The notes under the pieces: generated by a model
What the model was told of the DNA's origin: nothing
Databases searched by the model: none
Seen by the model: only the letters and a program-made list of their open reading frames with translations
Program-made: the position numbers and the translations under genes
Source of the DNA: Microtetraspora glauca
GTDB lineage: Bacteria; Actinomycetota; Actinomycetes; Streptomycetales; Streptomycetaceae
Direction of reading: 5' to 3'
NCBI GenBank assembly: GCA_000721275.1
Contig: JOFO01000002.1
Span: 1 to 64,000 of the forward strand
Length of the DNA: 64,000 bases
Part shown: positions 54,933 to 63,916 of the stretch, piece by piece
Position numbering within the stretch: position 1 is the stretch's first letter
Layout: the number at the start of each line of letters is the position of its first letter

Positions 54933-55931
54933 TCACTCTGGGTTGTCCGCGAGTGATCTCGCCGCCCGGACACAGTGGGCGAGCGCCGCGCGGGCGTACG
55001 CGGGCGAGGCGCCCGCCAGCCCGCACGTGGGGGTGACGACGACGGACTCGGCGAGAGTCCCCGGATTCAGCCCCAGCCTGCGCCACAGCGTCCTGACACC
55101 CATGACGCTACCGCCCGGGTCCGACAATGCCGTGTCGGTGGACGGCACCACACCGGCGAAGAGCTTCGTCCCGGCCTCCACGGCCTCGCCGATCGGCTCC
55201 TCGTCACGTTCGGTGAGCAGCCCGAAGTCGAACGAGACGGCGGCGGCTCCGGCGCGGCGGAGCAGCCCGAAGGGCACGCCGGGGGCGCAGGAGTGGACGG
55301 TGACGGGCCCGTCGTGGGCGGCGATCACGTCCCGCAGGGCGGACTCGACGACCTGCCGGTCGACGGCCCGGTGGGTGCGGTAGCCGCTGGCGGTGCGGAT
55401 CTGCCCGAGGAGGACGGCGGTGAGCGAGGGCTCGTCGAGCTGGAGCACGATCCGGGCGCCGGGGACGCGCTTGGCGACGTCGGCGAGGTGGTCGCGCAGG
55501 CCCTCGGCGAGCGAGGCGGCGAGGTCGCGGCAGGCGCCGGGGTCGGCGAGGGCGGCCTCGCCGCCGCGGAGTTCGAGGGCGGCGGCGAGCGTCCACGGGC
55601 CGACGGCCTGGACCTTGAGCGGGCCCTCGTACCCCTGGGTGAACTCCTCCAGGGCGTCGAGGTCCTCGCCGAGCCAGGAGCGGGCCCGGCGGGTGTCGCG
55701 GCCGGGCCGGTCGCTGATCCGCCAGCCGCTGGGCTCCACGTGCGCGTACAGGTCGACGAGCATCCCGAGGGTGCGGCCGGTCATGTCGGCGCCGGGGCCG
55801 CGGGCGGGGAGTTCGGCGAGGAACGGGAAGTCCTCGAAGGTGCCGGTGACGGTCTTGGCGGCCTCGCGGGCGTCGCCGCCGGGGAGGGAGCCGACGCCGG
55901 TGGCGGGGCCCCACTGGGCGATGTCGGTCAT
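54933..55931 (-). CDS. Short MetE-like methionine synthase
   Basis: A 332-residue homologue of only the C-terminal catalytic half of cobalamin-independent methionine synthase. Zinc ligands are visible in TVHSCAPGVPF (His, Cys) and VVTPTCGLAGASP (Cys), with VLQLDEPSL as the substrate acid. It lacks the N-terminal folate-binding half. In archaea such core-MetE proteins take methyl groups from a corrinoid donor; whether that holds here is unknown. It starts 6 nt after the SDR stop. Confidence 0.82.
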   Translation of the reverse strand: MTDIAQWGPATGVGSLPGGDAREAAKTVTGTFEDFPFLAELPARGPGADMTGRTLGMLVDLYAHVEPSGWRISDRPGRDTRRARSWLGEDLDALEEFTQGYEGPLKVQAVGPWTLAAALELRGGEAALADPGACRDLAASLAEGLRDHLADVAKRVPGARIVLQLDEPSLTAVLLGQIRTASGYRTHRAVDRQVVESALRDVIAAHDGPVTVHSCAPGVPFGLLRRAGAAAVSFDFGLLTERDEEPIGEAVEAGTKLFAGVVPSTDTALSDPGGSVMGVRTLWRRLGLNPGTLAESVVVTPTCGLAGASPAYARAALAHCVRAARSLADNPE

Positions 55932-55937
55932 GGCGGG

Positions 55938-56627
55938 CTACCGTCCCGGACGGACCGTCAGGTCGTTGACCTCGGCGTCGCGCGGCAGGTCGAGCGCCAT
56001 CACGATCGCCGTCGCCACCGACTCGGGGTCGATCCACTTCCCGGGGTCGTACTCCTTGCCCTCCTGCTGGTGCACCTTGGCCTGCATGGGGCTCGCGGTG
56101 CGGCCGGGGTAGACGGAGGTGACCCGGACGCCGTTGCCGTGCTCCTCGTGGCGGAGCGCGTCGGCGAGCGCCTTGAGGCCGTGCTTGGAGGCGGCGTACG
56201 CGCTCCACTCGGCGTGGGCGTTGAGCCCGGCGCCGGAGTTCACGAAGACGACGTGGCCCTGGGTGAGGCGGAGCTGCGGCAGGAAGTGCCGGGTGAGCTC
56301 GGCGGGGGCGACCAGGTTCACGTTGAGCTGGTGGTGCCAGGACTTGGGGGTCAGCTCCCCCACCGCGCCGAGGTCCACGACGCCGGCGACGTGCAGCAGC
56401 GAGTCGATGCGGTCGGGCAGGCTCTGGTGCGAGAAAGCCCAGGAGAGCCGGTCCGGGTCCGCGAGGTCGCCGACGAGCGTCCGGGCGCCGGGGAACTCCG
56501 CCGCCAGCTCCTTCGCCCGCCCCGCGTCGCGCGCGTGCAGCACGAGTTCGTCCCCGCGCGCGTGCAGCCGCCGCGCGACGGCGGCGCCGATGCCGGAACC
56601 GGCCCCGGTGATCACATGAGTAGCCAT
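55938..56627 (-). CDS. Short-chain dehydrogenase/reductase
   Basis: A 229-residue classical SDR with TGAGSGIGAAVARRL at the N-terminus, the NNAG-equivalent LLHVAGVVDLG, Ser in VFVNSGAGLN, and the catalytic YAASK. The substrate is unknown. The start is either the ATG at 56627 or at 56636. It lies 22 nt after the lipoprotein stop of cassette 2 and 6 nt before the methionine synthase. Confidence 0.88.
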   Translation of the reverse strand: MATHVITGAGSGIGAAVARRLHARGDELVLHARDAGRAKELAAEFPGARTLVGDLADPDRLSWAFSHQSLPDRIDSLLHVAGVVDLGAVGELTPKSWHHQLNVNLVAPAELTRHFLPQLRLTQGHVVFVNSGAGLNAHAEWSAYAASKHGLKALADALRHEEHGNGVRVTSVYPGRTASPMQAKVHQQEGKEYDPGKWIDPESVATAIVMALDLPRDAEVNDLTVRPGR

Positions 56628-56649
56628 GGCCACCATGGTCCCACTGCGC

Positions 56650-57240
56650 TCAGGAGGAGTCGGCGGGGGCGCTCGGGGAAGCCGGGGTGGTAGCGGACCA
56701 GAAGTCGGAGTGGACGTGGGGGGTGGGGATCTTGCCGTAGGGGTGGGCGGGGCCGTTGGGCTTGGAGGCCGGGTCGGCAACCTCGGACTTCTCGACGCAG
56801 GGTGTGGTGAGGTCGAAAAACGCCTGGCCCTTGTACCCGATCGTGAGATCGAACAGGAAGCCGTCGGTACTCCGGGCGAAGATGGACGGCATCTCACGGT
56901 CCTGGTTCACGCCGGTGATCTCGTAGCCGCTTTTCTTCCAGAAGCGTTCGACCACGCCGAGGAAGCTGCCACGCCTCTGGTCAGAGATGACCGTCGTGAC
57001 GGTCCGGCGCCGCGTCACCGTACAGCTGCCGCTGGTCCAGGTGTCGTGGGCCCACTGGACCTCCGGCACGACCGCTCCCAGAGTGGCGTCGAGGATCGCG
57101 TCCGCTCGTTCCGCCGCTTCCTGCATGTTCATGTCGTTCCTCCCTCGTCCGTCGCCGTCCTGCCCCCCGCACCCCACGAGCACCACGCCCGTCATGACGA
57201 GGGAGACGACCGGCCGTACGATCCGCCCCGGTCGCTTCAT
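56650..57240 (-). CDS. Lipoprotein of WXG-like cassette 2
   Basis: A 196-residue lipoprotein with lipobox LVGC (about 21-24) and GGQDGDGRG after it. The mature domain (EAAERADAILDATLGAVVPE, GSCTVTRRRTVTTV, FWKKSGYEITGVN) has two Cys and ends in a Pro/Ser tail. No enzyme motif was found. Its start overlaps the hydrolase stop (ATGA), with GGAGGAG before it. By eye the GC content is lower than its neighbours. It could be an immunity or surface partner of the effector. Confidence 0.75.
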   Translation of the reverse strand: MKRPGRIVRPVVSLVMTGVVLVGCGGQDGDGRGRNDMNMQEAAERADAILDATLGAVVPEVQWAHDTWTSGSCTVTRRRTVTTVISDQRRGSFLGVVERFWKKSGYEITGVNQDREMPSIFARSTDGFLFDLTIGYKGQAFFDLTTPCVEKSEVADPASKPNGPAHPYGKIPTPHVHSDFWSATTPASPSAPADSS

Positions 57241-59036
57241 CGGTGCTCCTCCGTGGTGATCTTCTCGGATCGCCCGGCGACGATCCTGGCGATGTTGTTG
57301 GCGGACTCGGGGTCCAGCTCGGGCGTGAAGTACTGCGAGTGGGCGTCGAAGCCGCCCCCTTCGCGGATCATCGCCGGGCCGTCGTCGACCTTGAAGCGGC
57401 GGGCGTCGAACGCCTCGCTCGCCGGGTCCTTGCCGAAGTAGACGTCGTCGTTGCCGATGTCGAAGAGGTCGCGCGCGGGCAGGACGCCCAACGGGCCCCC
57501 CGCCAGCCACCCCAGCGCCGCCTCGTCCTTGCTCGGCAGGTGCGTCACCGGGTCGTTGTCAGCGGCGCCGACGAAGACGTGGTCCTTCCCGACCCCGAGT
57601 TCCGTCGCCTTCTGCGCGTCCACGCCGGGGCTGCCCAGGAGGATGATGTCGTCGGCGCCCGGGATTCCGCCGGGCCGCTGGGCGGCGGTTCCCACGGTGA
57701 GGGAGCCGTAGGAGTGGCCGATCGCCGTCACATGGGGGTCCGCGTTCTCGTTGGTCGCCGAGAGCCCCGACATGAACTCGTTGTACGCCGGGGCTCCCCG
57801 CTGGGCGTCGCCCCTCGTCATGACGTCCACGTGCTGCGGGGCGTCGTAGCCGAGCCAGACAATGGAAGCGCTGGACGGGTCGAGACGCCGGGCGCCCCTG
57901 GCCGTGTCCTGCGCCCGTTTCATCGTGTCGTCGACGAACTCCTCGTTCAGCTTCGTCCCCAGGCCCGGTACGTACGCCGAGACGTTCCTGGACGTGTCCG
58001 GGTTGCCGTACGAGACGATCGCGCGGCCGTTGCCCTCGTCGCCGATGCCGAGGAGGAAGATCGGCGGGTCGCTCGGCGCGTTCAGCTTCTCCTGGATACC
58101 GCGCAGGGCGGCCAGCTTCGTCTTCGCGTCGTCCCCGCCCTCCCGGGACAGTTCGTCCATGAGAATCGGCAGATAGGTGCGGTTGGCCTCGTCGCGGGCC
58201 GTGGCCGGGATGCCGTCGAGGCCGCCGATGAGGTCCGGGGCGACCTCCAGGTACTCCTGGCGCTGCTCGTCCGTCAGGCCGTCCCACCACTTCTTGCGCT
58301 CGGCGGGGCTCTTGTCGGCCGGAATGTCCTCGCCGAGGTACATGCCCGCCGTGCCGCGCACGTCGGCCGTGTCCCGGCGGACGTCCTTCAGCGTCGCCTC
58401 GGTGACGTCGAGGCCCTTCTCCGCCTTCAGGCCCGCCAGGGTCTTCGCGTACCGGGCGTCGACCTCGCCGGCGGAGCGCAGGGCGCGGGCGATGCGGTCG
58501 GCCACGCCCTGGGCCTTCGCCTGGTTCGGGTTGAGCGGCAGGAAGCCGGGGAACGTGCCGTTCTGCGGACTGCCGAGCGGCGGCGCCTCCAGCGCAAGCC
58601 GGGCGCTCCCCCGGACGGTGCCACCGGGAGCCTGCTTCGCCGTACCGGCCAGATCGGTGACCTCGGCGGCCGGATAGCTCACGGAGCCGTCCTCGTGGAC
58701 GGTGAGTCCTTGGGCGGATGCGTCGGCAAGGGCGTTCTTGAGCTGCGTCTGCGGTTCCGCGAGGTCGGCGGCGAGGGCGTTCAGCGTCGTCCTGACGAGG
58801 CCGCACTCGCTGTGCAGGTACTGGAAGTTGCGGCCGAGCCGCTTCAGCCGCCCGAGGGCCGCCTCCGCCGACTGGCTCTCCTGCGTCTCGCGGAGCTTCG
58901 CGGACATGGCCCGGTCGACCCGGATCCGGTCGGCGTCCGAGCGATTCGACACCCGGTGCCAGGCGTCTCCTGCCTCCGTCAGCTCGGCGGTCCTCAGGTC
59001 GCGCAGCTGCTGCCAGGTGAGGGTGGCGCCGGTCAT
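57237..59036 (-). CDS. WXG-like alpha/beta hydrolase (DUF1023-type)
   Basis: A 599-residue protein. The N-terminal 115 residues are helical (LTWQQLRDLRTAELTEAGDAW, cut for length) and end GLTVHEDGSVSY, matching the module of the 757-residue protein in cassette 1. The C-terminal domain is an alpha/beta hydrolase with the nucleophile elbow AIGHSYGSLTVG (Ser about 455) and ASIVWLGYDAPQ. Substrates may be lipids or wall esters. There is no signal peptide, so export would need a type VII-like route. It overlaps both neighbours by ATGA. Confidence 0.8.
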   Translation of the reverse strand: MTGATLTWQQLRDLRTAELTEAGDAWHRVSNRSDADRIRVDRAMSAKLRETQESQSAEAALGRLKRLGRNFQYLHSECGLVRTTLNALAADLAEPQTQLKNALADASAQGLTVHEDGSVSYPAAEVTDLAGTAKQAPGGTVRGSARLALEAPPLGSPQNGTFPGFLPLNPNQAKAQGVADRIARALRSAGEVDARYAKTLAGLKAEKGLDVTEATLKDVRRDTADVRGTAGMYLGEDIPADKSPAERKKWWDGLTDEQRQEYLEVAPDLIGGLDGIPATARDEANRTYLPILMDELSREGGDDAKTKLAALRGIQEKLNAPSDPPIFLLGIGDEGNGRAIVSYGNPDTSRNVSAYVPGLGTKLNEEFVDDTMKRAQDTARGARRLDPSSASIVWLGYDAPQHVDVMTRGDAQRGAPAYNEFMSGLSATNENADPHVTAIGHSYGSLTVGTAAQRPGGIPGADDIILLGSPGVDAQKATELGVGKDHVFVGAADNDPVTHLPSKDEAALGWLAGGPLGVLPARDLFDIGNDDVYFGKDPASEAFDARRFKVDDGPAMIREGGGFDAHSQYFTPELDPESANNIARIVAGRSEKITTEEHR

Positions 59037-59461
59037 CGCCTCTCCTCCCCCGGCTTGGTGTCGATGGAGGCGAGGGAGCTCTTGACCGAGGCGTCGGCCT
59101 CGCCCATCTCCTTCGCGACCGCGAGCAACGTCCCCTGGAGGGCCTCGCATTCGTCGCGTACGGACGCGAGCCTGTCCTCCCACGACCGGCGTACGGCGGT
59201 GAGTGCGGCGAGGGAAGAGAGTCCGGCTGCTCCGGAGGAGACTCCCTCGTGGCCGGGGCCGAGGGCGGCGCGGCTCGTCTCGGTACTGGTCCGCAGGGCG
59301 CCCGCCGTACCGGATGCGCTGGTCCAGGGGCCGTCGCTGTGCTTGAGGTTGCCCGATCCGGACGGGCCCGGGACACCGCCCGGGTGCGTGGAGGCGAGGT
59401 CCATCCGGACGCCGTCGTGAGCCGTTCCGAACATGTCCTGCCAGCGCTGTGAAGGGCTCAT
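59033..59461 (-). CDS. WXG-like helical partner, cassette 2
   Basis: A 142-residue protein. Residues 90-126 (V90, W94, L98, D103, C105, L108, L112, D123, A124) align without gaps to the cassette 1 partner. The C-terminal half is one long coiled helix. A Gly/Pro/Ser stretch (PGPSGSG) precedes it. The ATG has a GGGGG-type site. It is first gene of the cassette 2-SDR-MetE-ligA run. Confidence 0.75.
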   Translation of the reverse strand: MSPSQRWQDMFGTAHDGVRMDLASTHPGGVPGPSGSGNLKHSDGPWTSASGTAGALRTSTETSRAALGPGHEGVSSGAAGLSSLAALTAVRRSWEDRLASVRDECEALQGTLLAVAKEMGEADASVKSSLASIDTKPGEERR

Positions 59462-59552
59462 GATCCCCCGATCCCCGATGCCTGCCGTGTGCGCCCGACG
59501 ACCTTAGCGGAGCTGGACCAGGAGTGCGCAATCGCGAATCGGAATCGAGCGG

Positions 59553-60086
59553 TCAGCTCAGCTGCTGCTCCAGGTACGCCAGGGCCTGTGCCCCGTCGTC
59601 GGCGAAGAAGGCCAGGTCGGTGAGGGGGCGGGGGAGGAAGCCCTCGGTCTCCATGCGGCGGAACTGGGCCTTGAGGCCGTCGTAGAAGCCGGCGGTGTTG
59701 AGGACGACGACGGGCTTGGTGTGCTTGCCGTGCTTCTTCAGCTCCAGGATCTCGGTGGCCTCGTCGAGGGTGCCGGTGCCGCCGACCATGACGACGATCG
59801 CGTCGGACTTGGCGAGGAGGAGCGCCTTCCGTTCGGCGAGGTCCTTGGTGATCGTCATCTCGTCGGCGCCCGGGCGGGCCTTGGCGGCGAGGAAGTCGAC
59901 GGAGACGCCGACGAGACGGCCGCCGGCTTCCTGGACGCCGTCCGCGACGACCTTCATCAGGCCGGTGTCCGAGCCGCCCCAGACGAGGGTGTGGCCGGCC
60001 TTGCCGAGGAGTCCGGCGAACTCGCGGGCGGGGGCGGTGTAGCGCTCGTCGAGGTCGGCGGCGGAGAGGAAGACGCAGATGTTCAT
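59553..60086 (-). CDS. LOG-family (TIGR00730) protein
   Basis: A 177-residue member of the lonely-guy family, which hydrolyses cytokinin-type nucleoside 5'-monophosphates and is often misnamed lysine decarboxylase. The active site motif is VGGTGTLDEATE (usually PGGxGTxxE, here V for P), with the Arg in LAERKALLL. LVWGGSDTGLMKVVADG gives the nucleotide-binding start. There is no ribosome site; TACCGT 6 nt before the ATG suggests a leaderless message. Confidence 0.87.
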   Translation of the reverse strand: MNICVFLSAADLDERYTAPAREFAGLLGKAGHTLVWGGSDTGLMKVVADGVQEAGGRLVGVSVDFLAAKARPGADEMTITKDLAERKALLLAKSDAIVVMVGGTGTLDEATEILELKKHGKHTKPVVVLNTAGFYDGLKAQFRRMETEGFLPRPLTDLAFFADDGAQALAYLEQQLS

Positions 60087-60204
60087 GCCGCCACGGTAGA
60101 GCACCGGATTTTTCCTCCCGGCCCTGACCTGCGGTTTCCGGGTTTCTTCGGGAAATCCCGGGCCGCGCCGATGAGTTCCGGTGAGTCGGCCGGTCTGCCC
60201 TGCC

Positions 60205-60792
60205 ATGGACGAGGTGAAGACGGTCGTGTCCCGGGACGGGACGCCGATCGCGTACGCGCGGTACGGGGCGGGGGCGGCGGACGGTCCCGCGGTGGTGCTG
60301 GTGGGCGGGGGCCCTCGGTCGGCGGCCGGCGAGGCGCCGCTGGCGCGGCTGCTGTCCCGGAGCTGCCGGGTGTTCGGCTACGACCGCCGGGGGTACGGCG
60401 GGGCCGGCTGCCCGGTCGAGCGGGAGGTCGAGGACCTGGCGGCGGTGCTGGCGGCGGCGGGCCCGGGGGCGGCGGTGCACGGCAGCGGGGCGGGCGGCGC
60501 GCTGGCGCTGGCCGCGGCGGCGGCCGGGCTGCCGGTGGCGGCGGTGTCGGTCTTCGAGCCGTCGTACGAGGGGCCGGGCGCCGTTCCCGAGGTCCACGCG
60601 CGCGTGCTGGTGGTCGACGGGGGCGCGAGCCCGGCGCCGGTGCGGCGGGCGGCCCGGGAGCTGTCGGCGCTGCTGCCGCGCGCCCGGCACCGCACGCTGA
60701 CGGGCCAGACCCACGAGGTGGCGCCGCACGTGCTGGCGCCGGTCCTCGCGGAGTTCGTGGCGGACGTCGCGGAGGCGGCGGACGCCCTGTGA
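60205..60792 (+). CDS. Small alpha/beta hydrolase
   Basis: A 195-residue protein: SRDGTPIAYARYGAG, YDRRGYGGAG, the nucleophile elbow VHGSGAGGALAL (GxSxG), and the base His in GQTHEVAPH. It is shorter than most because the cap is missing. The acid residue is likely the Asp in VVDGGAS. The start is uncertain, with no ribosome site. It is convergent with mnmA, 13 nt apart. Confidence 0.75.
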   Translation: MDEVKTVVSRDGTPIAYARYGAGAADGPAVVLVGGGPRSAAGEAPLARLLSRSCRVFGYDRRGYGGAGCPVEREVEDLAAVLAAAGPGAAVHGSGAGGALALAAAAAGLPVAAVSVFEPSYEGPGAVPEVHARVLVVDGGASPAPVRRAARELSALLPRARHRTLTGQTHEVAPHVLAPVLAEFVADVAEAADAL

Positions 60793-60805
60793 GCGGACGG
60801 GGCCG

Positions 60806-61930
60806 CTACGCGGGCGCGGCGGCCGTGCGCCGGGCCGTCGTGGCGATGGTCGCCGAGCCGACCACGCGGGTGCCGTCGTAGAGGACGATCGCCTGGCCGG
60901 GGGCGACGCCGCGGACCGGCTCGTCGAAGGTGACCTTCAGCTCGCCGTCCTCCAGGGCGGCGGTCACCGCGGTCTCGCCGCCGTGGGCGCGGAGCTGGGC
61001 GGTGTAGCGGCCGGGGCCCTCGGGGGCGGTGCCGCACCAGCGGGGCTTGATCGCGGTGAGGGCGGTGACGTCCAGGGACTCGGCGGGGCCGACCGTGACG
61101 GTGTTGTTCACGGGCGAGATGTCGAGGACGTAGCGGGGCTTGCCGTCGGCCGCCGGGTGGCCGATGCGCAGGCCCTTGCGCTGGCCGATGGTGAAGCCGT
61201 ACGCGCCCTCGTGGGTGCCGAGCTTGGTGCCGGACTCGTCGACGATGTCGCCCTCGGCCTTGCCCAGGCGGCTCGCGAGGAAGCCCTGGGTGTCGCCGTC
61301 GGCGATGAAGCAGATGTCGTGGCTGTCGGGCTTCTTGGCGACGGCGAGGCCGCGCCGCTCCGCCTCGGCGCGGATCTCGTCCTTGGTGGTGAGGGTGTCG
61401 CCGAGCGGGAACATGGCGTGGGCGAGCTGCTGCTCGTCGAGGACGCCGAGGACGTACGACTGGTCCTTGGCCATGTCGGAGGCGCGGTGCAGCTCGCGGG
61501 TGCCGTCCTCGTTGAGCACGACGGTGGCGTAGTGGCCGGTGCAGACGGCGTCGAAGCCGAGGGCGAGCGCCTTGTCGAGCAGGGCCGCGAACTTGATCTT
61601 CTCGTTGCAGCGCAGGCACGGGTTGGGGGTGCGGCCGGCCTCGTACTCCGCGACGAAGTCGTCGACGACGTCGGCGCGGAAGCGCTCGGCGAGGTCCCAC
61701 ACGTAGAAGGGGATGCCGATGACGTCGGCGGCCCGGCGGGCGTCGCGCGAGTCCTCGATGGTGCAGCAGCCGCGGGCTCCGGTGCGGAAGGACTGCGGGT
61801 TCGCGGAGAGCGCGAGGTGCACGCCGGTGACGTCGTGGCCGGCCTCGACGGCTCGGGCGGCGGCGACGGCGGAGTCCACGCCGCCGGACATGGCGGCGAG
61901 GACGCGGAGGGGGCGCGGGGTCTCAGTCAT
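60806..61930 (-). CDS. mnmA: tRNA-specific 2-thiouridylase MnmA
   Basis: A 374-residue enzyme that thiolates U34 of Lys, Glu and Gln tRNAs. The ATP loop [11 protein letters not shown] is at about 14, the catalytic Cys in [12 protein letters not shown] and the second in [23 protein letters not shown] is typical. Upstream TACCCT (9 nt before the ATG) may give a near-leaderless message. Its sulfur donor, the cysteine desulfurase, is encoded 0.75 kb upstream. Confidence 0.96.
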   Translation of the reverse strand: MTETPRPLRVLAAMSGGVDSAVAAARAVEAGHDVTGVHLALSANPQSFRTGARGCCTIEDSRDARRAADVIGIPFYVWDLAERFRADVVDDFVAEYEAGRTPNPCLRCNEKIKFAALLDKALALGFDAVCTGHYATVVLNEDGTRELHRASDMAKDQSYVLGVLDEQQLAHAMFPLGDTLTTKDEIRAEAERRGLAVAKKPDSHDICFIADGDTQGFLASRLGKAEGDIVDESGTKLGTHEGAYGFTIGQRKGLRIGHPAADGKPRYVLDISPVNNTVTVGPAESLDVTALTAIKPRWCGTAPEGPGRYTAQLRAHGGETAVTAALEDGELKVTFDEPVRGVAPGQAIVLYDGTRVVGSATIATTARRTAAAPA

Positions 61931-61990
61931 AGCCCTACCAGGGTACGGGTCGGCGGGAACCGCGCGGCCGGTACCGGCGTTCTGGGGAGC

Positions 61991-62656
61991 ATGGGCGGCG
62001 AGAGCGGGAAGAAGCGGCGGGTCGGCCGGCGGGCGGTGCTGCTCGGCGGCGGCGCGGCCGTGCTGGGCACGGCGGTGCTGGCGCGCGAGGAGCTGGCGCG
62101 GGCGTGGTGGCGGCTGCCGGGGATGGAGAAGCCGCGGACCGACGGGGAGCTGGACCACAAGGCGGCCGAGTGGACGGCGGCGCACCAGGCGAACTGGCGG
62201 CGCGCGGACCGTCCGGACGACTACCGGATCGACCGGGTGGTGATCCACGTGGTGCAGGGCTCGTACGCGACGGCGCTGAAGGTGTTCCGCAATCCGCTGC
62301 ACGGCGCCGCCACCCATTACGTGGTCCGCAAGGACGGGCACGTGGCGCAGATGATCCGGGAGCTCGACGTGGCCTTCCACGCCGGGAACCGGGACATGAA
62401 CGAGCGGAGCGTCGGCATCGAGCACGAGGGCTTCGTGGACCGGCCGCAGGACTTCACGCCGGAGATGTACGCGGGGTCGGCGCGGCTGACCGCGGACATC
62501 TGCCGGCGGCACGGCATACCGGCGGACCGGGAGCACATCATCGGGCACGTGGAGGTCGAGGGCACCGACCACACCGATCCCGGCCCGCACTGGGACTGGG
62601 ACCGGTACCTGGCGCTGGTGCGCCGGGAGCTGACGAAGCCCCCGGCCGCGGTCTAG
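61991..62656 (+). CDS. Tat-exported N-acetylmuramoyl-L-alanine amidase
   Basis: A 221-residue amidase_2 (type 2 PGRP-like) zinc enzyme. The N-terminus [20 protein letters not shown] carries twin-arginine motifs and a hydrophobic core. The domain shows [54 protein letters not shown] and [22 protein letters not shown] with the zinc His residues. It cleaves peptides from peptidoglycan glycans. It is divergent from mnmA. Confidence 0.9.
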   Translation: MGGESGKKRRVGRRAVLLGGGAAVLGTAVLAREELARAWWRLPGMEKPRTDGELDHKAAEWTAAHQANWRRADRPDDYRIDRVVIHVVQGSYATALKVFRNPLHGAATHYVVRKDGHVAQMIRELDVAFHAGNRDMNERSVGIEHEGFVDRPQDFTPEMYAGSARLTADICRRHGIPADREHIIGHVEVEGTDHTDPGPHWDWDRYLALVRRELTKPPAAV

Positions 62657-62682
62657 ACGGCTCGCCCGCGCGCTGCGGCCGG

Positions 62683-63846
62683 TCAGCTGAGGCCGGCGGT
62701 GCGGGCGCGCTCCACGGCCGGGCCGATGGCGTCGGCGACGGCCTTCACGTCCTCCTCGGTGGAGGTGTGGCCGAGGGAGAAGCGGAGGGTGCCGCGGGCC
62801 AGGTCCGGGTCGGTGCCGGTGGCGAGCAGGACGTGGCTGGGCTGGGCGATGCCGGCGGTGCAGGCGGAGCCGGTGGAGCAGGCGATGCCGGCGGCGTCGA
62901 GGAGGAGCAGCAGGGAGTCGCCCTCGCAGCCGGGGAAGGTGAAGTGGGCGTTGGCGGGGAGCCGGTCGACCGGGTCGCCGCCGAGGATCGCGTCGGGGAC
63001 GGCCGTGCGGACGGCGGTGACGAGGGTGTCGCGCAGGGCGCCGATCTCGCGCGCGAAGTCCTCCTGTCCGTCGGCGGCGATCCGGGCGGCGGTGGCGAAG
63101 GCGGCGACGGCGGGGACGTCGAGGGTGCCGGAGCGGACGTGCCGCTCCTGGCCGCCGCCGTGCAGCACCGGGACGGGGGTGTGCTCGCGGCCGAGGAGCA
63201 GGGCGCCGATGCCGTAGGGGCCGCCGATCTTGTGGCCGGAGACGGTCATCGCGGCGAGGCCGGAGGCGGCGAAGTCGACGGGGAGCTGGCCGACGGCCTG
63301 CACGGCGTCGGCGTGCAGCGGGACGCCGAACTCGGCGGCGGCGTCGGCGAGGGCGCGGACCGGCATGACGGTGCCGATCTCGTTGTTGGCCCACATCACG
63401 GTGGCGAGGGCGACGGAGTCCGGGTCGCGGGCGATCGCGTCGCGCAGCGCCTCGGGGTGGACCCGGCCGTGGGCGTCGACCGGCAGGTACTCGACGTCGG
63501 CGCCCTCGTGGGCGGCGAGCCAGTCGACGGCGTCGAGGACGGCGTGGTGCTCGACGGGGCTGGCGAGGACGCGGGTGCGGCGGGGGTCGGCGTCGCGGCG
63601 GGCCCAGTACAGGCCCTTGACGGCGAGGTTGTCGGCCTCGGTGCCGCCGGAGGTGAACACCACCTCGCTGGGGCGGGCGCCGAGCGCGGCGGCGAGGGTC
63701 TCGCGGCCCTCCTCGACGGTCCGCCGGGCGCGCCGTCCGGCGGCGTGCAGGGAGGAGGCGTTGCCGGTGACGGCGAGCTGGGCGGTCATCGCCTCGATCG
63801 CCTCGGGCAGCATGGGCGTGGTCGCGGCGTGGTCGAGGTAAGCCAT
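62683..63846 (-). CDS. Cysteine desulfurase (NifS/IscS type)
   Basis: A 387-residue PLP enzyme. YLDHAATTP opens it. [22 protein letters not shown] and [12 protein letters not shown] follow, then the PLP lysine in [10 protein letters not shown], and the persulfide Cys in [10 protein letters not shown]. The motif length fits group I IscS/NifS. It supplies sulfur, most likely to MnmA nearby. The leaderless start fits TAGAAT 9 nt before the ATG. Confidence 0.95.
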   Translation of the reverse strand: MAYLDHAATTPMLPEAIEAMTAQLAVTGNASSLHAAGRRARRTVEEGRETLAAALGARPSEVVFTSGGTEADNLAVKGLYWARRDADPRRTRVLASPVEHHAVLDAVDWLAAHEGADVEYLPVDAHGRVHPEALRDAIARDPDSVALATVMWANNEIGTVMPVRALADAAAEFGVPLHADAVQAVGQLPVDFAASGLAAMTVSGHKIGGPYGIGALLLGREHTPVPVLHGGGQERHVRSGTLDVPAVAAFATAARIAADGQEDFAREIGALRDTLVTAVRTAVPDAILGGDPVDRLPANAHFTFPGCEGDSLLLLLDAAGIACSTGSACTAGIAQPSHVLLATGTDPDLARGTLRFSLGHTSTEEDVKAVADAIGPAVERARTAGLS

Positions 63847-63855
63847 GGTGGGTCG

Positions 63856-63861
63856 ATTCTA
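63856..63861 (-). promoter_or_regulatory. -10 of the cysteine desulfurase gene
   Basis: Leftward TAGAAT, a near-perfect -10, ends 9 nt before the ATG, predicting a start site within about 2 nt of the first codon. No good -35 is seen. Confidence 0.55.
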
Positions 63862-63916
63862 CGAGCCCCGGAGCGGCGCTCCCCTCCGCACCGGGGTCGT
63901 ACGGCGGCGTACCGGC

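Noticed and set aside
60138..60161. A hairpin (CCGGGTTTC with GAAATCCCGG) between the LOG and hydrolase genes, as a riboswitch or terminator
   Set aside because: It lies between two divergent starts, so it is not a terminator, and it has no further conserved RNA elements that I can see.
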